Notes: generated by a model from the sequence alone, not told the origin. Shown: positions 12,993-26,199, numbered from the stretch's first letter. The stretch: 64,000 nt of DNA from Alisma plantago-aquatica (GCA_963693085.1 OY856409.1:237204558-237268557), one strand, 5' to 3'. Translations and numbers: made by a program.

Positions 12993-15880
12993 GAGTCATT
13001 TTCATGCAAGATTGTCATAATTATAGTATAGATGGGGTTTACTCGAGTTAGGTGTCATAAATATCACCAAGTTATTGAGAGATGATTATATAACATGGAT
13101 GATCATTAGGGAAATATTTGCATAAAAATTAGAGACTTAGTTGTGAGCATTCATATTAAATCACATTTCAAGTCAAGATTTGATCCATTAGTCACATTAG
13201 GGCACAAGAACAACCCACATAGTATTTGTATGCACAAATCATGATAAATAACTGATTTTGAGAGGTCCACACGATCATTTTGGACATAAAAGACCCAAAT
13301 GTGAGCAAGGGTTGAGATTCAAAATTAATGTATCCATATAAAGTATGTTTCAAGGTTAAAAGTCTTCATGAAGTCAAAATAGGATTCTAACGTGAACAAG
13401 TTCAAATATTAGTCCAACATACATCAAAGAATATTGATTTGGATCAAGTATAAGGAGTTAGGGTACAATCAATCAGGGTTAGGTATAAAGAAGTAATCTT
13501 TAGTATAAAAGCCCATTTTAGGTCATATAAGAAACATTAGATCATTTAAGGGTGCAAGGGTGGACAAAGTTCAAATATTGATCCATAAGATTATTCAAGT
13601 TACAGATCTAAGGTTAACATCAACGTTTGTGGCATTAAAGATCAAGATCATGCATTCAATAGAAAACCACATTCTAAAGAGACTTCAAAAGGATGCATTA
13701 TGGGATATCCATAGAGGTAAGAGTATAATTAGTTTCTAGAAGTATTTTATATTGTATATTTCGTTGAGTTGATCAAAATAGTATATTTAAAGTCCATTTT
13801 GGAGCTAGTATCATAAAGTCATGAATTTTTTTTTTAAAAAGAGCATAATCATGATCAAATGAGAGAGATGTGACTATATACCATGCAGGGAAATTCCCAA
13901 GCCCTTGAATTGGTTGGTACATAGAGGACCCAACTGATCTCACGACTCAGGTTACATCCTTCCACTACCTACTATAAGTGGGGGCAAGGGTTTGTAGCAG
14001 TATGAACTTCGGTCAGATGGCTCTTGACAGATCGTGGGGCTAGGATTAACCCTCCCACTAGACACATCTGACCTTTCTAATCGATTGAGTAAATAGGGAA
14101 GTGCTTGGTGCCGAGCTTGCCAAAGCCTATGGGGGAAGTCGCACTAGGTTGTCATGAGATCCTGAAGCGCTCCAACTATGGTTCCCTCATCCATGTGAGG
14201 TCAAAGGAAGGAGAAAGAGGAAAAATACAAGTTAGGCAGAGAAGCCCCAATCTGCTCTGGTAGCAGCACCAAGGACAAGGAAAAGAAATAGAAGAAGAAG
14301 GAATGAGAGTTATAAATGTGTGGAAAATGAAGATTGAGAGAGGAACGTCATAGGGGGCCAATACAAACCAAATTGTGGTGGCAATTGAGGCCTAAAGGGT
14401 GCGTAGAGTGGTGGTTGGTGATAGTAGAGCAACTGCTTTGCATAGTGTACAACCAAAGGTTAAAGAAGGTATGCACACTGTTGGATGGAGATTGCACTAT
14501 CCATGGGCATAAGATCAATGGTCAACATTGTTCCAAAGAGCAGACAGTTGATTGGCTAGTGGATGGACCCATTGATTGGTGACATGGCTCAGGGCAAGGC
14601 ACCCACTTTGCTGGGCTGCGCCCCACTATTGGACCCAAAGAGTGAAATTCAATTTAAAAAGAGATAAAATCAAGGTTAAAATAAGGAGATTTCAAGAGGG
14701 CATATCTCTCTTATCCTAGATCAAAATTGAGCAAAATTTGTTTCTTTGGAAATGTCAGAGTTTTTTCTGTGCAAATAACATGAGTTTTGAGGGTAAGAAG
14801 AGTCCCATAGACGTTTTCAAAAGTAGATGAGAGAGTATGATACATAATATAGGTGCAACCTTGGTTTCATATCAAATTGAGGGTCACCACCCGTCATGTG
14901 GATACAAAATACTCCCAGAAAGTATCAAAATGACTGCAATCATGAAGCTGATGGCATAAGTAAGAAATTAGTGCAAAGATGAAGTGCAAAACACATGCAT
15001 GACGAGAAAGAAAGTCTAGGTTTTCACAGTACCCCATCTACATTGATTGAGCGTGTTACACTAGAAATATGTTCACCTATCTTTGATCTTCAACTTTTGT
15101 AGAAGGCCCACTTTTCCATCATTGTGTCTAGAAAACAAAATTTTGACCCAGTCATAAGCTTTATTCATATCCAATTGTAGAGTAACTTAAGATTTGATAT
15201 AAGATATGTGACTATATTTTGGTCTGTGGGGTTGGTGGCACATTTTTGGTAGGTTCTTCTTGTTTAGAAATCCACTTGTCTAGTAGCAGTAATGCTTTCT
15301 AGGTACATTGTATGACTCTTTGTTGACTACTCTTTTTGTCCCACTAAGAAGATGGGATGAATAAATTTCCCTTATTTTATAAAATAAAGGTATGTGTGAT
15401 ATGGTCCCAAATTAATTAAAGAGAATTGACTTCAAAATTTTCTTCTAAAACCAATGAATGATGAGTAAATGAATAGTGATAGTAGCAATGCTTAACGTAC
15501 TTTTAGTGTAAAACTGTAATAATTGCGGCTCAAAGCTCAAATTGTTTTTTATGATTTCTATGGTTATTGAGCGTCATCTACTATTTGACGCTAATATCTA
15601 AAATGATATAAAGGCACCGTGCACTATGTATACGAGCATCAATTCTTAACTATTATTATAGTTGTCTGCTTAAAACTTCCCCCAAACATGAACAAAGCTC
15701 TACCACTTTGAGATTTTATTAATTTTAAGGAATTCTATTAGTACTTCAAACCAAACATAATCACCCAGTTTGGTCTGATTTAGTCAGATTTGATTAGTTG
15801 TTTTGGTGTTATACCCAAAGCTAATAGCAACATCTACATTTTATTCTCTACAACAAAACCAAACTTAGTGATGTTTTGAG
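12993..15880. other. Unassigned intergenic sequence
   Basis: No recognisable gene. The segment 13880-14640 is richer in GC than its surroundings and contains an 82-codon frame (14334-14582) without identifiable motifs. The segment 14690-15060 has the texture of a plant LTR (CATATCTCTCTTATCCTAGA and TTTCACAGTACCCC), but matching ends were not found. Confidence 0.4.
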
Positions 15881-16024
15881 ATGGGAGCCATTTGCGTTAA
15901 TTCTCTAGTTGCTTCGATTCCGGTGGGTGGCGTGTTGTTCCAAGTTGTCCATTCCGAACAAGCGCACAAAAACTGCCCCGGTCTTCTACGTGTAGTGACT
16001 CGGCTTCCGGTTGCCTCCACTTGA
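15881..16024 (+). CDS. Short GC-rich ORF of 47 codons, unrecognised
   Basis: ATG GGA at 15881 opens a 47-codon frame ending TGA at 16022-16024. The protein starts MGAICVNSLVASIPVGG and has no domain I recognise. It stands out because its base composition is clearly higher in GC than the AT-rich sequence on both sides, and the +4 base is G. It could be a first exon or gene fragment, or a chance frame inside an unrecognised repeat. No splice structure or downstream exon could be established, so confidence that it is coding is low. Confidence 0.15.
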   Translation: MGAICVNSLVASIPVGGVLFQVVHSEQAHKNCPGLLRVVTRLPVAST

Positions 16025-16978
16025 TTCCTTATCAAGTCACAAGCCGGTTATTTTACCAGTAGTATGATTCTTTACTTGTTTTTATCTTGTCAATCGTAGA
16101 TAAAATCTTACTAGTCTATACATATTGATCCAAAGAGAACTGGCAATTTGTTCAACTGTACGTGATGATGATGATGATATTATTGTACAATTACTTGGAG
16201 CTCCCGTTATAGTCAAGACAAATGAGTTACATTTGTAGTCCTGAATCAAATCTTATATAAATGGAGAATGAAAATAGTCTGCAAAAGTGCTAATTAACTT
16301 TGACCTATACCAGAAACTACAAATATACTTATATATCTCCTCTTATATTCTAAGCAACAGATTTAGATGAACCACGACACTTATAGAAGACATTTATTCT
16401 ATGTGATCCTTAAAAAGATGTTGAAAATTCTATCCCATTTATCTTGCTACTATTAAGAGCCCGACAGGATTGTCGTATTGGTAAGTTACAATGAATTCAA
16501 TTTTTTAAGAGCACTATCTCATTGCCCAAACTTTGGGTTCGATTGAAAAAACTTCAATTCAACGGACTTAAATATGGAAGTTCATAACTTTTACTAGCCA
16601 ATAGTTTGTAATGCTTACTAAGGAATTTTTTTATAGAACAATAGACGATGACTCCTTTCTACCAATAGTCACATACCATGTGATGTGCATATATAGGTAA
16701 ATTAATGAACACTAATAATGATTAAAAGTACCATCTACATAAAGATATATAATAGAATATCATGGTGATGTTTATAACTTGTTGATTTTTTTTCTCTTTT
16801 TGGTAAGGGACCTGCTTATATACACTTTAAAAACTGCATGGAAGTTATACTTATAAGAGTTCAGGACTTATATGAAACCAATATTGAACGCTGTAATGAA
16901 TTTGATTGCTTAAGTTTCTCATGCCACCCACCACACATCAGTTCAACTTTTATATTATGTGAATGTTGTTGTTGTAGA
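16025..16978. other. Unassigned intergenic sequence
   Basis: AT-rich with a small ATG trinucleotide run near 16165. GGTTCGATTG near 16537 resembles a tRNA-type B box, but no convincing A box accompanies it. Confidence 0.4.
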
Positions 16979-17203
16979 CTTTTTTTTTTTATAACGAGGA
17001 ACCCCTCACAGGATCGGTCACTATTGGACCTCACCCAGCCAAGGGTAAACCCCGGAACCAGCCGTGTATATGGGGGCACCGCGGCACGCTCAATAACGTG
17101 GGGCCTTGTTGCACCTCGAGGGTTAAGCAACCAAAGTCGAACCCGTGTCCCTTTGGGCATTGCCGAGCCGCACCGCTGGACTACTCCCAGACCTTAGCTA
17201 AAA
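16979..17203 (-). mobile_element. tRNA-derived SINE with A-tail
   Basis: A GC-rich ~220-bp island in AT-rich DNA. Read on the minus strand it begins near 17203 and carries an A box TAGTCCAGCGG (17183-17173, matching TRGYNNARNGG) and a B box GGTTCGACTTT (17143-17133, one clear mismatch). These are about 40 bp apart, as in RNA polymerase III promoters of tRNA-derived SINEs. It ends in an A run, seen as T's on the plus strand at about 16980-16990. Frames of 119 and 99 codons cross it on opposite strands and are not genes. A target duplication is not clear. Confidence 0.65.
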
Positions 17204-17981
17204 CTTTATTATGAAATGAATGTATGGATGTTAATTATGTAGAAATCCAATAAACATAAGATGCCCAACGCTCATAATGTAAAGGTGGGGAAATGTGCCG
17301 GTGTATATTTGAGTTTGGCACCTCTGCTATGGTGAAATCCGTATGTATGGAATTTTCCGGGGATTGACATGCTACCGCCGCTATTTGTAGGTATTAAATA
17401 CCTTCAGAAAAATGGAAAGAATCTTGTAGTAGTTAACCTTATGAAAAAAAGTGATGTAGGTCAACTCAGCTAGCAAATAATTAAATAACAAGACACTCCC
17501 TTTATTTAAGAGGAGTCTCCATCAATTGCCTCTTCAAGAAGGCAAACATGTACACAATTTCTAGTTTCTTGTGTATCCTTCGTTATCTTTGTTATTGAAC
17601 CTGCTAAACTGTTTCTCTATTTTAATTGATGCAAATCATATTTTTTTTCTATTTCACGTGGATATAAAGGGATCATTACTCTAGGATACTGGGAGTACTT
17701 ATATTTTCTCATTTCTCAAATTTAGAGATTGCTCTTTCGAAAATATTCCCTTCAAACTTTACAACTTAGTTTGATTGTTTTAACTTGTTAGTGTATATAT
17801 CATGTATTTAGTAATATATTGTGTTGTACATATAGGCCTATTGGTCTAAATGAATGGATGTTTGGGGAATATTGTATTTTCATAGTTTGGTAGAATGGAG
17901 TTTGTATTCTCTAGCCAATCTTGATTGTATACTTGTCTCTCCTTCCTACACCTTTAGATTACTATTCATTATTAGATATAA
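17204..17981. other. Unassigned intergenic sequence
   Basis: AT-rich sequence with no recognised gene or repeat end. Confidence 0.4.
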
Positions 17982-18050
17982 TAGTAGTAGTAGTAGTAAT
18001 AGCAATGACACTACTACTACTACTACTACTAGTAGTAGTAATAGCAATGA

Positions 18051-18082
<32 letters not shown>

Positions 18083-18127
18083 GTAGTAGTAGTAGTAGTA
18101 TTAGTAGTAGTAGTAGTAGTAGTAGCA

Positions 18128-18183
<56 letters not shown>

Positions 18184-18211
18184 TATTATTATTATTATTA
18201 TTATTATTATA
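17982..18211. repeat. Compound TAG/CTA/AAT/ATT microsatellite
   Basis: Alternating blocks (TAG)n, (CTA)n, (TAG)n, (CTA)n, (TAG)n, (AAT)n and (ATT)n. The TAG and CTA blocks are reverse complements of each other, as are AAT and ATT, so the locus can fold into several hairpins. The unit containing TAATAGCAATGA occurs twice. Poly-Asn, poly-Ile and poly-Thr frames across it are artefacts. Confidence 0.95.
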
Positions 18212-19480
18212 ATTGTAACAATTCTCTTTCCTTTTGTTTCATGCACAACTCCTATCCTAGCAGTTTTGATGAAGTTAACAAGTCTCTTACATACCATGAG
18301 GTTGCAAATATGCCTAAGTGGAAGTTTTCCATAATAGAGGAGTAGACTTCTTTGAAGTACACTACTACATGACATATGCTTCTCTACCTATAAATGTTAT
18401 TCCAGTTATATGCAAATGAGTTTAAAAACACAAACTCACTTGGATGAGTATATTGAACAATACAAGGCTCCAAAGGTTATTTGCAAACTTCAAAAGAAAC
18501 ATGGGATGAGGTTGTGATGAAACTTTTCTACTGTAACCATATGAATAATGTTCACATTTTTTCTATTATTGTTTCTAATCTTCATGCAAAAATTTCACAA
18601 ATGATGTTAATAATTCTTTTGTTCAATTTTATTTATTGGAGGAGGTTTATATGCAGACCAAGGATTCACATGTCTTCTTTGGATATATCTTAGCTCTTCT
18701 CTATGCTCTTAGTGGTCTTAATCAAGCCCAGGTTCTTAGTTTGAGTGACTAAAAAAAATTATATGCCAAATTTGAAACAATCATGCATTAATATAACTTA
18801 TTTATTCATATATGTTCCCAAAATTGTTTTATATGCCAAACTTGAACGTATCATGCTAAATTATACTAAATTTAAGTTGATAATATGCTTGTCATGGGTG
18901 ATTACCCTTCTCACATAACCATTATCAAAGAGAATCATAGCTAGAGCACTTTACCATGTCCAATTTTGCATTTAAATGATATTTTAGGAAGATAGATCAC
19001 TTCTATTAATAATTTCGTTCCTCTATCCAAATAGCTACATAAATTTGAGTGTACTTTCTTGTGTTGGTCTTACAAACTTGAGGACCGATTCCACCTCCAA
19101 GGAGATTTGTTATTCAATGGATGGTATGACATACCTTGATACATATTGATTCTATAAGTTGTTAGGGAGTATTGTATCCCTCTATTAAGAAGCTAAACAT
19201 ATCTCACAATTTTTACATAGTCAATTTATAGTACTACTAACTTTGGTCAATGTGTACATCTTCTCTTGTGCAATACCATGTGTCAGTGAAATCTTCTTGT
19301 ACTCTTTCTTTGTCAACAACAATGCACTTTGAGAACATGCTTTGTCAGATGCAACTTGGTCTGATCTGGTGTATCTATGATCTATAACTATTTTATTAAT
19401 GGCTCATAAATCTTGCAATTTTACATGGAATTCCAAGAAATAATACAATCCCATTCCTATGTTAAAGATGACTTACATTG
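18212..19480 (+). pseudogene. Very old Ty1/copia RT-RNase H relic (different lineage)
   Basis: Scattered but ordered copia pol blocks on the plus strand: TYHEVANMPKWKFSIIEE (ends 18345), resembling the RT N-terminus; EEVYM (18639-18653), followed by LLYALSGLNQAQV in place of LYGLKQAPRAW; VDNMLVMGDYPSHI (from 18876) in place of YVDDMLVTG; and SDATWSDL (19345-19368) in place of the RNase H SDADWAGD. The order and spacing fit the C-terminal half of copia pol. Sequence and RT motifs differ from the three copia elements described elsewhere in this window. Stops and frameshifts are very frequent, and LTRs, gag and integrase are not recognisable. Confidence 0.7.
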
Positions 19481-21848
19481 TTATAACCCCATTTGTGCAT
19501 ATAATGTAATTTTGGGTTTGAGAAACCCTACTTTTATATTAGTAACTTGATATATGTTGATTACATATTTCAGTTTAGTTCATATGAATAATGTTCAATT
19601 TATTTATAGTTAGAGTTACAATGAAACCATGATTTTAGTTAGTAATACATCAATAAACCCTAATTTAGTTATACTAGATTCAAATATTAGCACAATATGA
19701 ATATGCGACAAGAAATTTTAAAAAGTAATTAAATAAAAGAGGAATCACCCTAATTTGATCAGAGGAATAACATCAATCAAAATCTATAAGTGAGTGTATG
19801 AGTACTCCTATAACACATATACACATTCTTACAAATTAGTTTTTGATTAGATTATGTATTGTTGCAATTATAAGCATTTTGTACGTGTTGATTTAGAGAA
19901 TTGTGAGAAATTGACCTTCTAGAAGCATATATGAACCGACCTTCTATGTTGGAGAAGTTATAGTCAATATAATGTTATTTATTCAATCAAATATCTAAAA
20001 AATTATGCCGACTATAGAGTTTGATTACGGAGTAATCAAATGATAATAAAAAGAGGTTGGCCTAAATAGTCAGGTTAATCGACTATTTTCACAGTGACAT
20101 AATAGTTTTCTAATTAAGTTTATTTTTATATTTGACCTATCTATTGATTGTCTATATCTAAAACTCAAGATGTAGCTCCACTTTGACCTAGTCTTCAGTT
20201 TGAAAATAATAATCTTCTTCACCTAGGAGGTTTTTTCTTCTAGAGTTGATTCTAATTCAGAGCTATGGTGATTTATACTAGACTTGAATCTTTAGTATGA
20301 CGTGAATGGTGAACGTACATGTCAATATAAAAAGTTAAACCAATTTAGATAGCTACATAATAAAATTTATGAAACTTCCCCTGGTATATAAGAGTGTGAG
20401 AAAACTAAATGTTTAGTTATTTTAAGTATCAAAGTTGAATTGGAATCTTGAACTGAGGGTTGAATATTGATTACTTCATGATGAAATAATGGGAATTAAT
20501 GATTGTAGTGTAGCTTAATACCAAAATCGAGGGCATTCATGAAAACTTAATTTGTGGTATTGGTGATTATCTATAATAAGTCATTTGACTATTCTATTGC
20601 ATGTCTATTCATCACATTTTAAATTTCATGTTACATATACTTTACCCAATTTTATGTGTGTTACTTAGGCTTTTATGATATTTAACCCTCTATCTAATAC
20701 TACATTATTTTTGACTTATATCTATGTTTATATTTGCGAACATTGAATGGGAATATCAAATAAGCACTTCAATTCCATCAAGCAGAGCAAAATGACACAA
20801 ACGTGCCAAACAACATCTCTAATCAACCCCCATGATTTAACTACATATTTATGGGGTTTGATATATATAAATATGTGTTAAATTGTGACTTTCTCCAATT
20901 TGGAACCCTTTTTTCACCGCTTTGAATGCTAGATGGCCGAATAGATTAAAGAAAAACCAACATAGTTCATAGACAAGTCTAGTTAGTCATCTGAATTTCC
21001 TAGATGGCTATGTGGAGGGTTTAGACGGTCTCTAAGGAATTCTAGTTTGTAGTATTAATTTTCGTCATAGGTCCAATAAAGTCAAAAATTTTTTGCATAG
21101 GCCTAGTAAAGAAAAAAATCTTCTAGACATTTGTCTAGAGAGATTAGTCATCACGACAGCATAATTTTTTCACACAATGCAAATTGTGAGGGCCCACTTA
21201 AGTTTTTGGTTCATAGGTCCTTTATGAAGGCCATCACTTATGGATTTCATAAGAAAACACATTTGACCTATTGGAGTATGTTTGAGAAATGTGAAACCCT
21301 AGCTATATAAAAGAACACACTGAGATATCTAGTTGTAGATAAGCTACTATAATTGATATTTTCATTAGTTATCCTTTCTATTTGATGCTTATCTGTACAT
21401 ATTAGAAATAGCAAATGTGATTGAGCTAAGTGAAACTCTATGTACATGGTGATGATAAATCAATATTTTCTCTTTAGTGTTCTATAGTAATTTGAATTGA
21501 CTATTTGAACGAGTCAATGAATTGCAAAGAAGAAATGTGTCTAAGAGGAAGATAAACTAGAGAATCTGGTAGTCATATATGTCTTGAACATAGTACAAAA
21601 TTTTCCTAGAGGTCTACACAAGGAGGGGGGGGGGCACAAGTAATGGATTGTGATATACATGAGGATGTATCAAGAAATGAATATAGGAAGTGTTCAAAAG
21701 AAAATGACTAGGTAGTGGTGGTATTAAGTTAAGTAGAGAACATCCAAGATGAGCTCGCCATGTACTTGCGATACTAGTTCAATTAAGTTTGGGTATCCAA
21801 AAAAACAAATATTGCAAAAGGTAGCCATATAGTTTTATCTATACACAT
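19481..21848. other. Unassigned AT-rich sequence, possible LTR start
   Basis: It opens with TGTTATAACCCC near 19482, resembling the LTR start at 49443 (TGTTATGACCAC) with the nearby shared word AGAAACCCTA, so an old LTR may begin here. A TATA-like CTATATAAAAGA lies near 21303, and a run of ten G's is at 21625-21634. No coding region was seen. Confidence 0.35.
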
Positions 21849-21921
21849 TATATATATGTATGTATATGTATATATATACATATATATATATGTATATGTA
21901 TATGTATATATATGTATACAT

Positions 21922-21975
<54 letters not shown>
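21849..21975. repeat. TA/TG microsatellite
   Basis: About 127 bp of TATATG, TACATA and pure TA runs, largely self-complementary. Confidence 0.9.
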
Positions 21976-21980
<5 letters not shown>

Positions 21981-24900
21981 ATGAGCTACTCCTTCAAGTA
22001 TTGCATTTTTTCATTATAGTGTGTGAACAATTTTGAAACGAATTTACACGGATTCAGAGGTAGCCTTGAGGTACCCTCCTATATACCCAATACACTTGTA
22101 AACAATTTGTAGATGACATTTAGACACCTCTAGACCTTACGAGGCAATCTTACTAGAGACTATTTGACTAGTACTCTTAATTTTTTTGGGTTACACCTTA
22201 AGATTTGTATGGCAATTCACATAGATTTTTCTTGAATGGTACAATCAAAGTGATTTCAAGAGGAAAATATTGATGAAAGTCACTTAAGTTTAGTTAGTTC
22301 AGTTAAACATTTCAAACGCTTAGTTCAGTCATCAATCAATCACATTTAGTTGGATCAAAAACATCATGTTCAAAAGTAAATACATAGTATGTAGAAATGA
22401 AATATCAGAAAGAGAATAAATAGAATCATGAATCATATACTTGAATGTTAGTCATAGTTTCTGCTCATTTAAGCGCTCTATGTTGTTATACAAAGATACC
22501 TGTTCAGTGTGCAAGAAAATCACCCCTCTACTTACAAATTTTCTTAGGTTAACCTGAGCCTTTAGGGATCTAAATGTGAGATAGAAGTCCTCCCACAATG
22601 TCAGTTGTTCAAGAGGAGTTTTAGATTAAAGGATCCTTGCCTCTCTAAGTCCTCATATACACATAAAGAGTGTCATAACTGAATAAATATTGTAATATAA
22701 ATTTTATTTATACAAGTCTCTATAAATAACACTCAGAGTTAGCATTCGTGTATATCATGAAAATTGGTATGAATATTTTAATTTGTTTTAGTATGATAGT
22801 TGTTGGATTAAATATATCAGTTTTCAATTTTTTGTTTGAAGAATCCTTATGGTTGACCTTTTTTAAAATCTAGACTAAAAATAAAATTGAAGTTTAGCTA
22901 TACTTCATTTATTTATATCATAAACTCATGATCTAAGTATGGTTGTGACATAAGGGCATAATATTAGATCATAGATTAATTAGTTAGGGGCCATTAAGTT
23001 AGTAAGTCAGATTCATAAGCATGACAATTATCATGGACTAAGGCACTAACTCTAGAAAATATTGCATACTTGAGTACCTTGGATGAAATTTAGACAATTG
23101 AATCAACTGATATCAAGCTATCTTTTCTCTAGATTCCCTTGTCAGGTATGTAGTGGAAGGATGGACCAAAGATAAATTGCATAACATTAGATCAAAAGAT
23201 CATACTGTAATAAAGATAAGTAGAGCACAAAGAAATAAAGAAAGATGATTTTTATTTTGTACCGTTATTATTCTATCTATAAATTCTAAATATTCAATTT
23301 CCAAAGATATATGATCTTGTCAAAATGGTTGAGTATGTGGAATTTTGATTAGATCTTTTTACATATTTGTACAATAAGGGGAATGCTACTTTTTGAATTA
23401 AAAATTTCTTGAATCTTGATATCTTTACTTCATTTGTTAATATTAATAGCAACCGCTTAATATTGAGTAACGTTTGACTTCAACACTACATGTGTGTCCT
23501 GGTTTGACTGGTAGAATGTTTCATTGGAATCTAACATGTTCTTTTTGTATTATAACATGAATCTATAATAGATCAAGTAAGTGTCTAATGTATAGATAGT
23601 TAGAGAACACCATGATGCATATATAATAAATACATGGATAGTTGAGAAATTAATTCACAAAAATGTAGAATATCCAAAGCTTTTATGTATTAAGGGAAGA
23701 AATAACAAGTTCTAAAGTAAAGTTTAATAATTAAGGCATATCATTGTAAAATTAGTACAAATGATATAAACCTTTGAATGCATAACACAATAGAAACATT
23801 TAGTACAAATGGTATAAAACTTTTGTGAGGCTAATAATTAGTCTGGCTTTTCAAGTCAACACCAAAGTCTAATGTGGATTGGTTTGACTGATTACTTGGT
23901 AGACCATGATTGGTAAGTCCAACAACTACATGACTAGTCAATTGAGTACATACGCATGCAAAATATAGATTTACAAAAAGAAAAGTTAATGAGAATATAT
24001 TTGAACTCTTCAAAGAAAATTGTAGTAAAGGAGGTGATTTCATAACGGAAAGAAATAAAGAAAATTGTAACTTGATTGTTTGTGGAAACCTAACAAGTTT
24101 GAGAATGTAAAGGTATATCTGAATACAAAGAAAAGGAAAAGTCAGTTTAAGGATTTAAAATTCAATTCTTAACAAGAACATTTAACATGAAGATGTGGAA
24201 TAGATAAAAGAAGCTTATAAGAGAAACTAAGAGGACTCTATTTTGAAAAGAATAATTTATGTAATGTTTTTGTGTAGAAAAGGATAAATCTTTATTTAAA
24301 CTTCTTCTCAAAAAGGGGTTAAGCATTATTACAATATTTTTCGATTGCTACATAGTAATGTAACCCACTACAAACACATATTAAAATAACACAAACAATT
24401 AAAACTTACAAAAATAGGAAACTCCAATTGTTGAACATATAGAGTTTTAAAAATATTATCCATGCTTATCCTATCTTTACTTGTAGTCTTCATCACAAGG
24501 CACCCATAAAGTATTCTCTTATGTAAGCATAGAATCTAAAATTCACCAAAAAAACCATAATGTTGTACGTCATTAGAGTCTAATATTATCTTCAGAATGA
24601 ATCTCATCAAGCCTCCTGTTTTCGATCCTAATCATCCTAGTAGCTAACTTTGTCTTGCCACTACTACCTCATGTTTCTCTTCTTACACTACATGATTGAG
24701 TCATTTTATCTTGTTATAGTTCTATAGAAGTTTCATTAGGTTCCACACTACAAATTATATTTGTATCCTAAGTCTAGAAACTTGCCTCATTATCCTAAAA
24801 AATAACCTCACCCCCTCTGGATTGACAATGTGTGACTATCTTCAGTGTCCATATCTGTATCATCATTGTACTAATTCCCTTATATGAAAGATCATCTATT

Positions 24901-25607
24901 TGGACATCGTTTCTAATCACACAAGTGATGGATGTTTTTTCTTTCCTCTTCCTCGTCCATATCTTAGATGCATGTGTTGTGTATTGAAACTTTGTAGTGT
25001 CATTAAATGCTTGATATTGATCTTCAGAATCCATCGCCTCAGTCTAATCAAGCGAAACATATTGGTTGTCTTGTCGAAGGGTAGAATGCTTGATTCTTTA
25101 CATAGTATTTGTGGTGCGAGCATCCCTCATAGTATGGATGTTTTTTCCATAATAGGTTTTCCACCGCTCTTTAGGAGGTTGTTCTTGTGTCTTCATATTT
25201 GTAAAGAGAAAAAATATGTATAACTTTTCTAAGTTTCAGAGTTTAGCATGGTTTAGAGAAGGAAAAGCTAAGCAATCCCAAGGTGTAACCAAAGAAAGGT
25301 AGAATTCTGAATTGAGGACGAAATCCCACTTCTAAAGCTGCTCCAAACCGGGCAAACCTCTCTCCCAAGAAGCTTGATGGAGTGAAGAAGCTCTGTTGCA
25401 CCTTAGAGAAGAAGCTTGGAGAAAAGAGAAGAGGAATGGAGGTTCTTTGGCAAGGAACCACCTCTTTTCTCCTCCAAATTGCCCTCCTCTACTCTAGGCT
25501 TGCTCTGGGATAAGGGAACTGACACAAATGACCGAGCCTAACTACCCATTAAGTTCCCACTTCATTTTAAATAAAAACTCATATTTTTCAAAATGCTGAA
25601 ACTATCA
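21976..25607. other. Unassigned AT-rich sequence
   Basis: No recognisable protein or RNA gene. Overlapping frames of 68-107 codons at 24795-25223 lie on both strands and show no domain I know. The segment 25240-25600 is more balanced in base composition and resembles plant LTR sequence, but ends could not be found. Confidence 0.4.
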
Positions 25608-25885
25608 GGTGCACGACGTGTACTTAAAGTGCACGTCGTGCAACTTTCCAAAAACTTTCAATTTGCTCCAGAATGCACTGTGCACGGCGTACACTGAAGA
25701 AATGCATGTCGTGCAACTTTCTAGGAACCTTTAGCTCCTAGGTGCACAACGTGTGCTGAAGAAATGCACGTCGTGCAACTTTCCAAAAACTTTCAGCTCC
25801 CAGGTGCACGCCGTGCAATTGCGTGCACGCCGTGCAACTTTCCAGAAACATTGGTCTGCTTGACGCTCCCAGGTGCATGGCGTGC
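25608..25885. repeat. Degenerate ~65-bp tandem repeat with GTGCACGNCGTGCA cores
   Basis: About four units of 60-71 bp, starting near 25608, 25679, 25739 and 25801. Each carries one or two near-palindromic cores such as GTGCACGTCGTGCAAC or GTGCACGCCGTGCAAC, followed by TTTCCA(A/G)AAAC. The cores would form hairpins with a single unpaired centre base and are dense in CpG. The repeat opens a 154-codon minus-strand frame, which I do not regard as a gene. Confidence 0.75.
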
Positions 25886-26199
25886 ACCTGGCTGTTTTGG
25901 GCTGTTGTGTGTTTTGCTCATAACTTTCAGTGTGTAGGTCCGATTTACATGCTGTAAAAGGTGGTATTTGCGTAATTGCAAACCCCAAAACCTGTAGATA
26001 CTTGAGGAGTGATCCAATAAGAGATAATATATTCCTCATAATTTCATTGCAAAATATAGTACCTACAATCAAAACCATGAGACAAGTAAGAATAGCTAAA
26101 AATATGGAATCTAGCATGAATGAGAGTGATAATTGAGTCAAAACAACATGAATATGCAACCAAACATGATCCAAAAGATGATATGATTTGTGCACATCA
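25886..26199. other. Unassigned sequence left of the copia-2 junction
   Basis: No recognised feature. Similarity to the copia-2 LTR begins abruptly at about 26200. Confidence 0.4.

Noticed and set aside
16440..16560. Possible second tRNA-derived SINE on the plus strand
   Set aside because: Only a B-box-like GGTTCGATTG is present. There is no convincing A box, tail or target duplication.
16838..17197. Overlapping 119- and 99-codon frames on opposite strands
   Set aside because: Both are explained by the GC-rich SINE, which lacks stop codons by composition.
17854..18375. Frames of 137-163 codons rich in Asn, Ser, Thr or Ile
   Set aside because: They are translations of the trinucleotide microsatellite and occur in several frames on both strands.
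23831..24043. 70-codon minus-strand frame with a hydrophobic N-terminal stretch
   Set aside because: A signal-peptide-like start alone is weak evidence in AT-rich DNA, and no motif follows.
25731..26195. 154-codon minus-strand frame
   Set aside because: Its C-terminal third is the GTGCACG tandem repeat and the rest has no recognisable domain.
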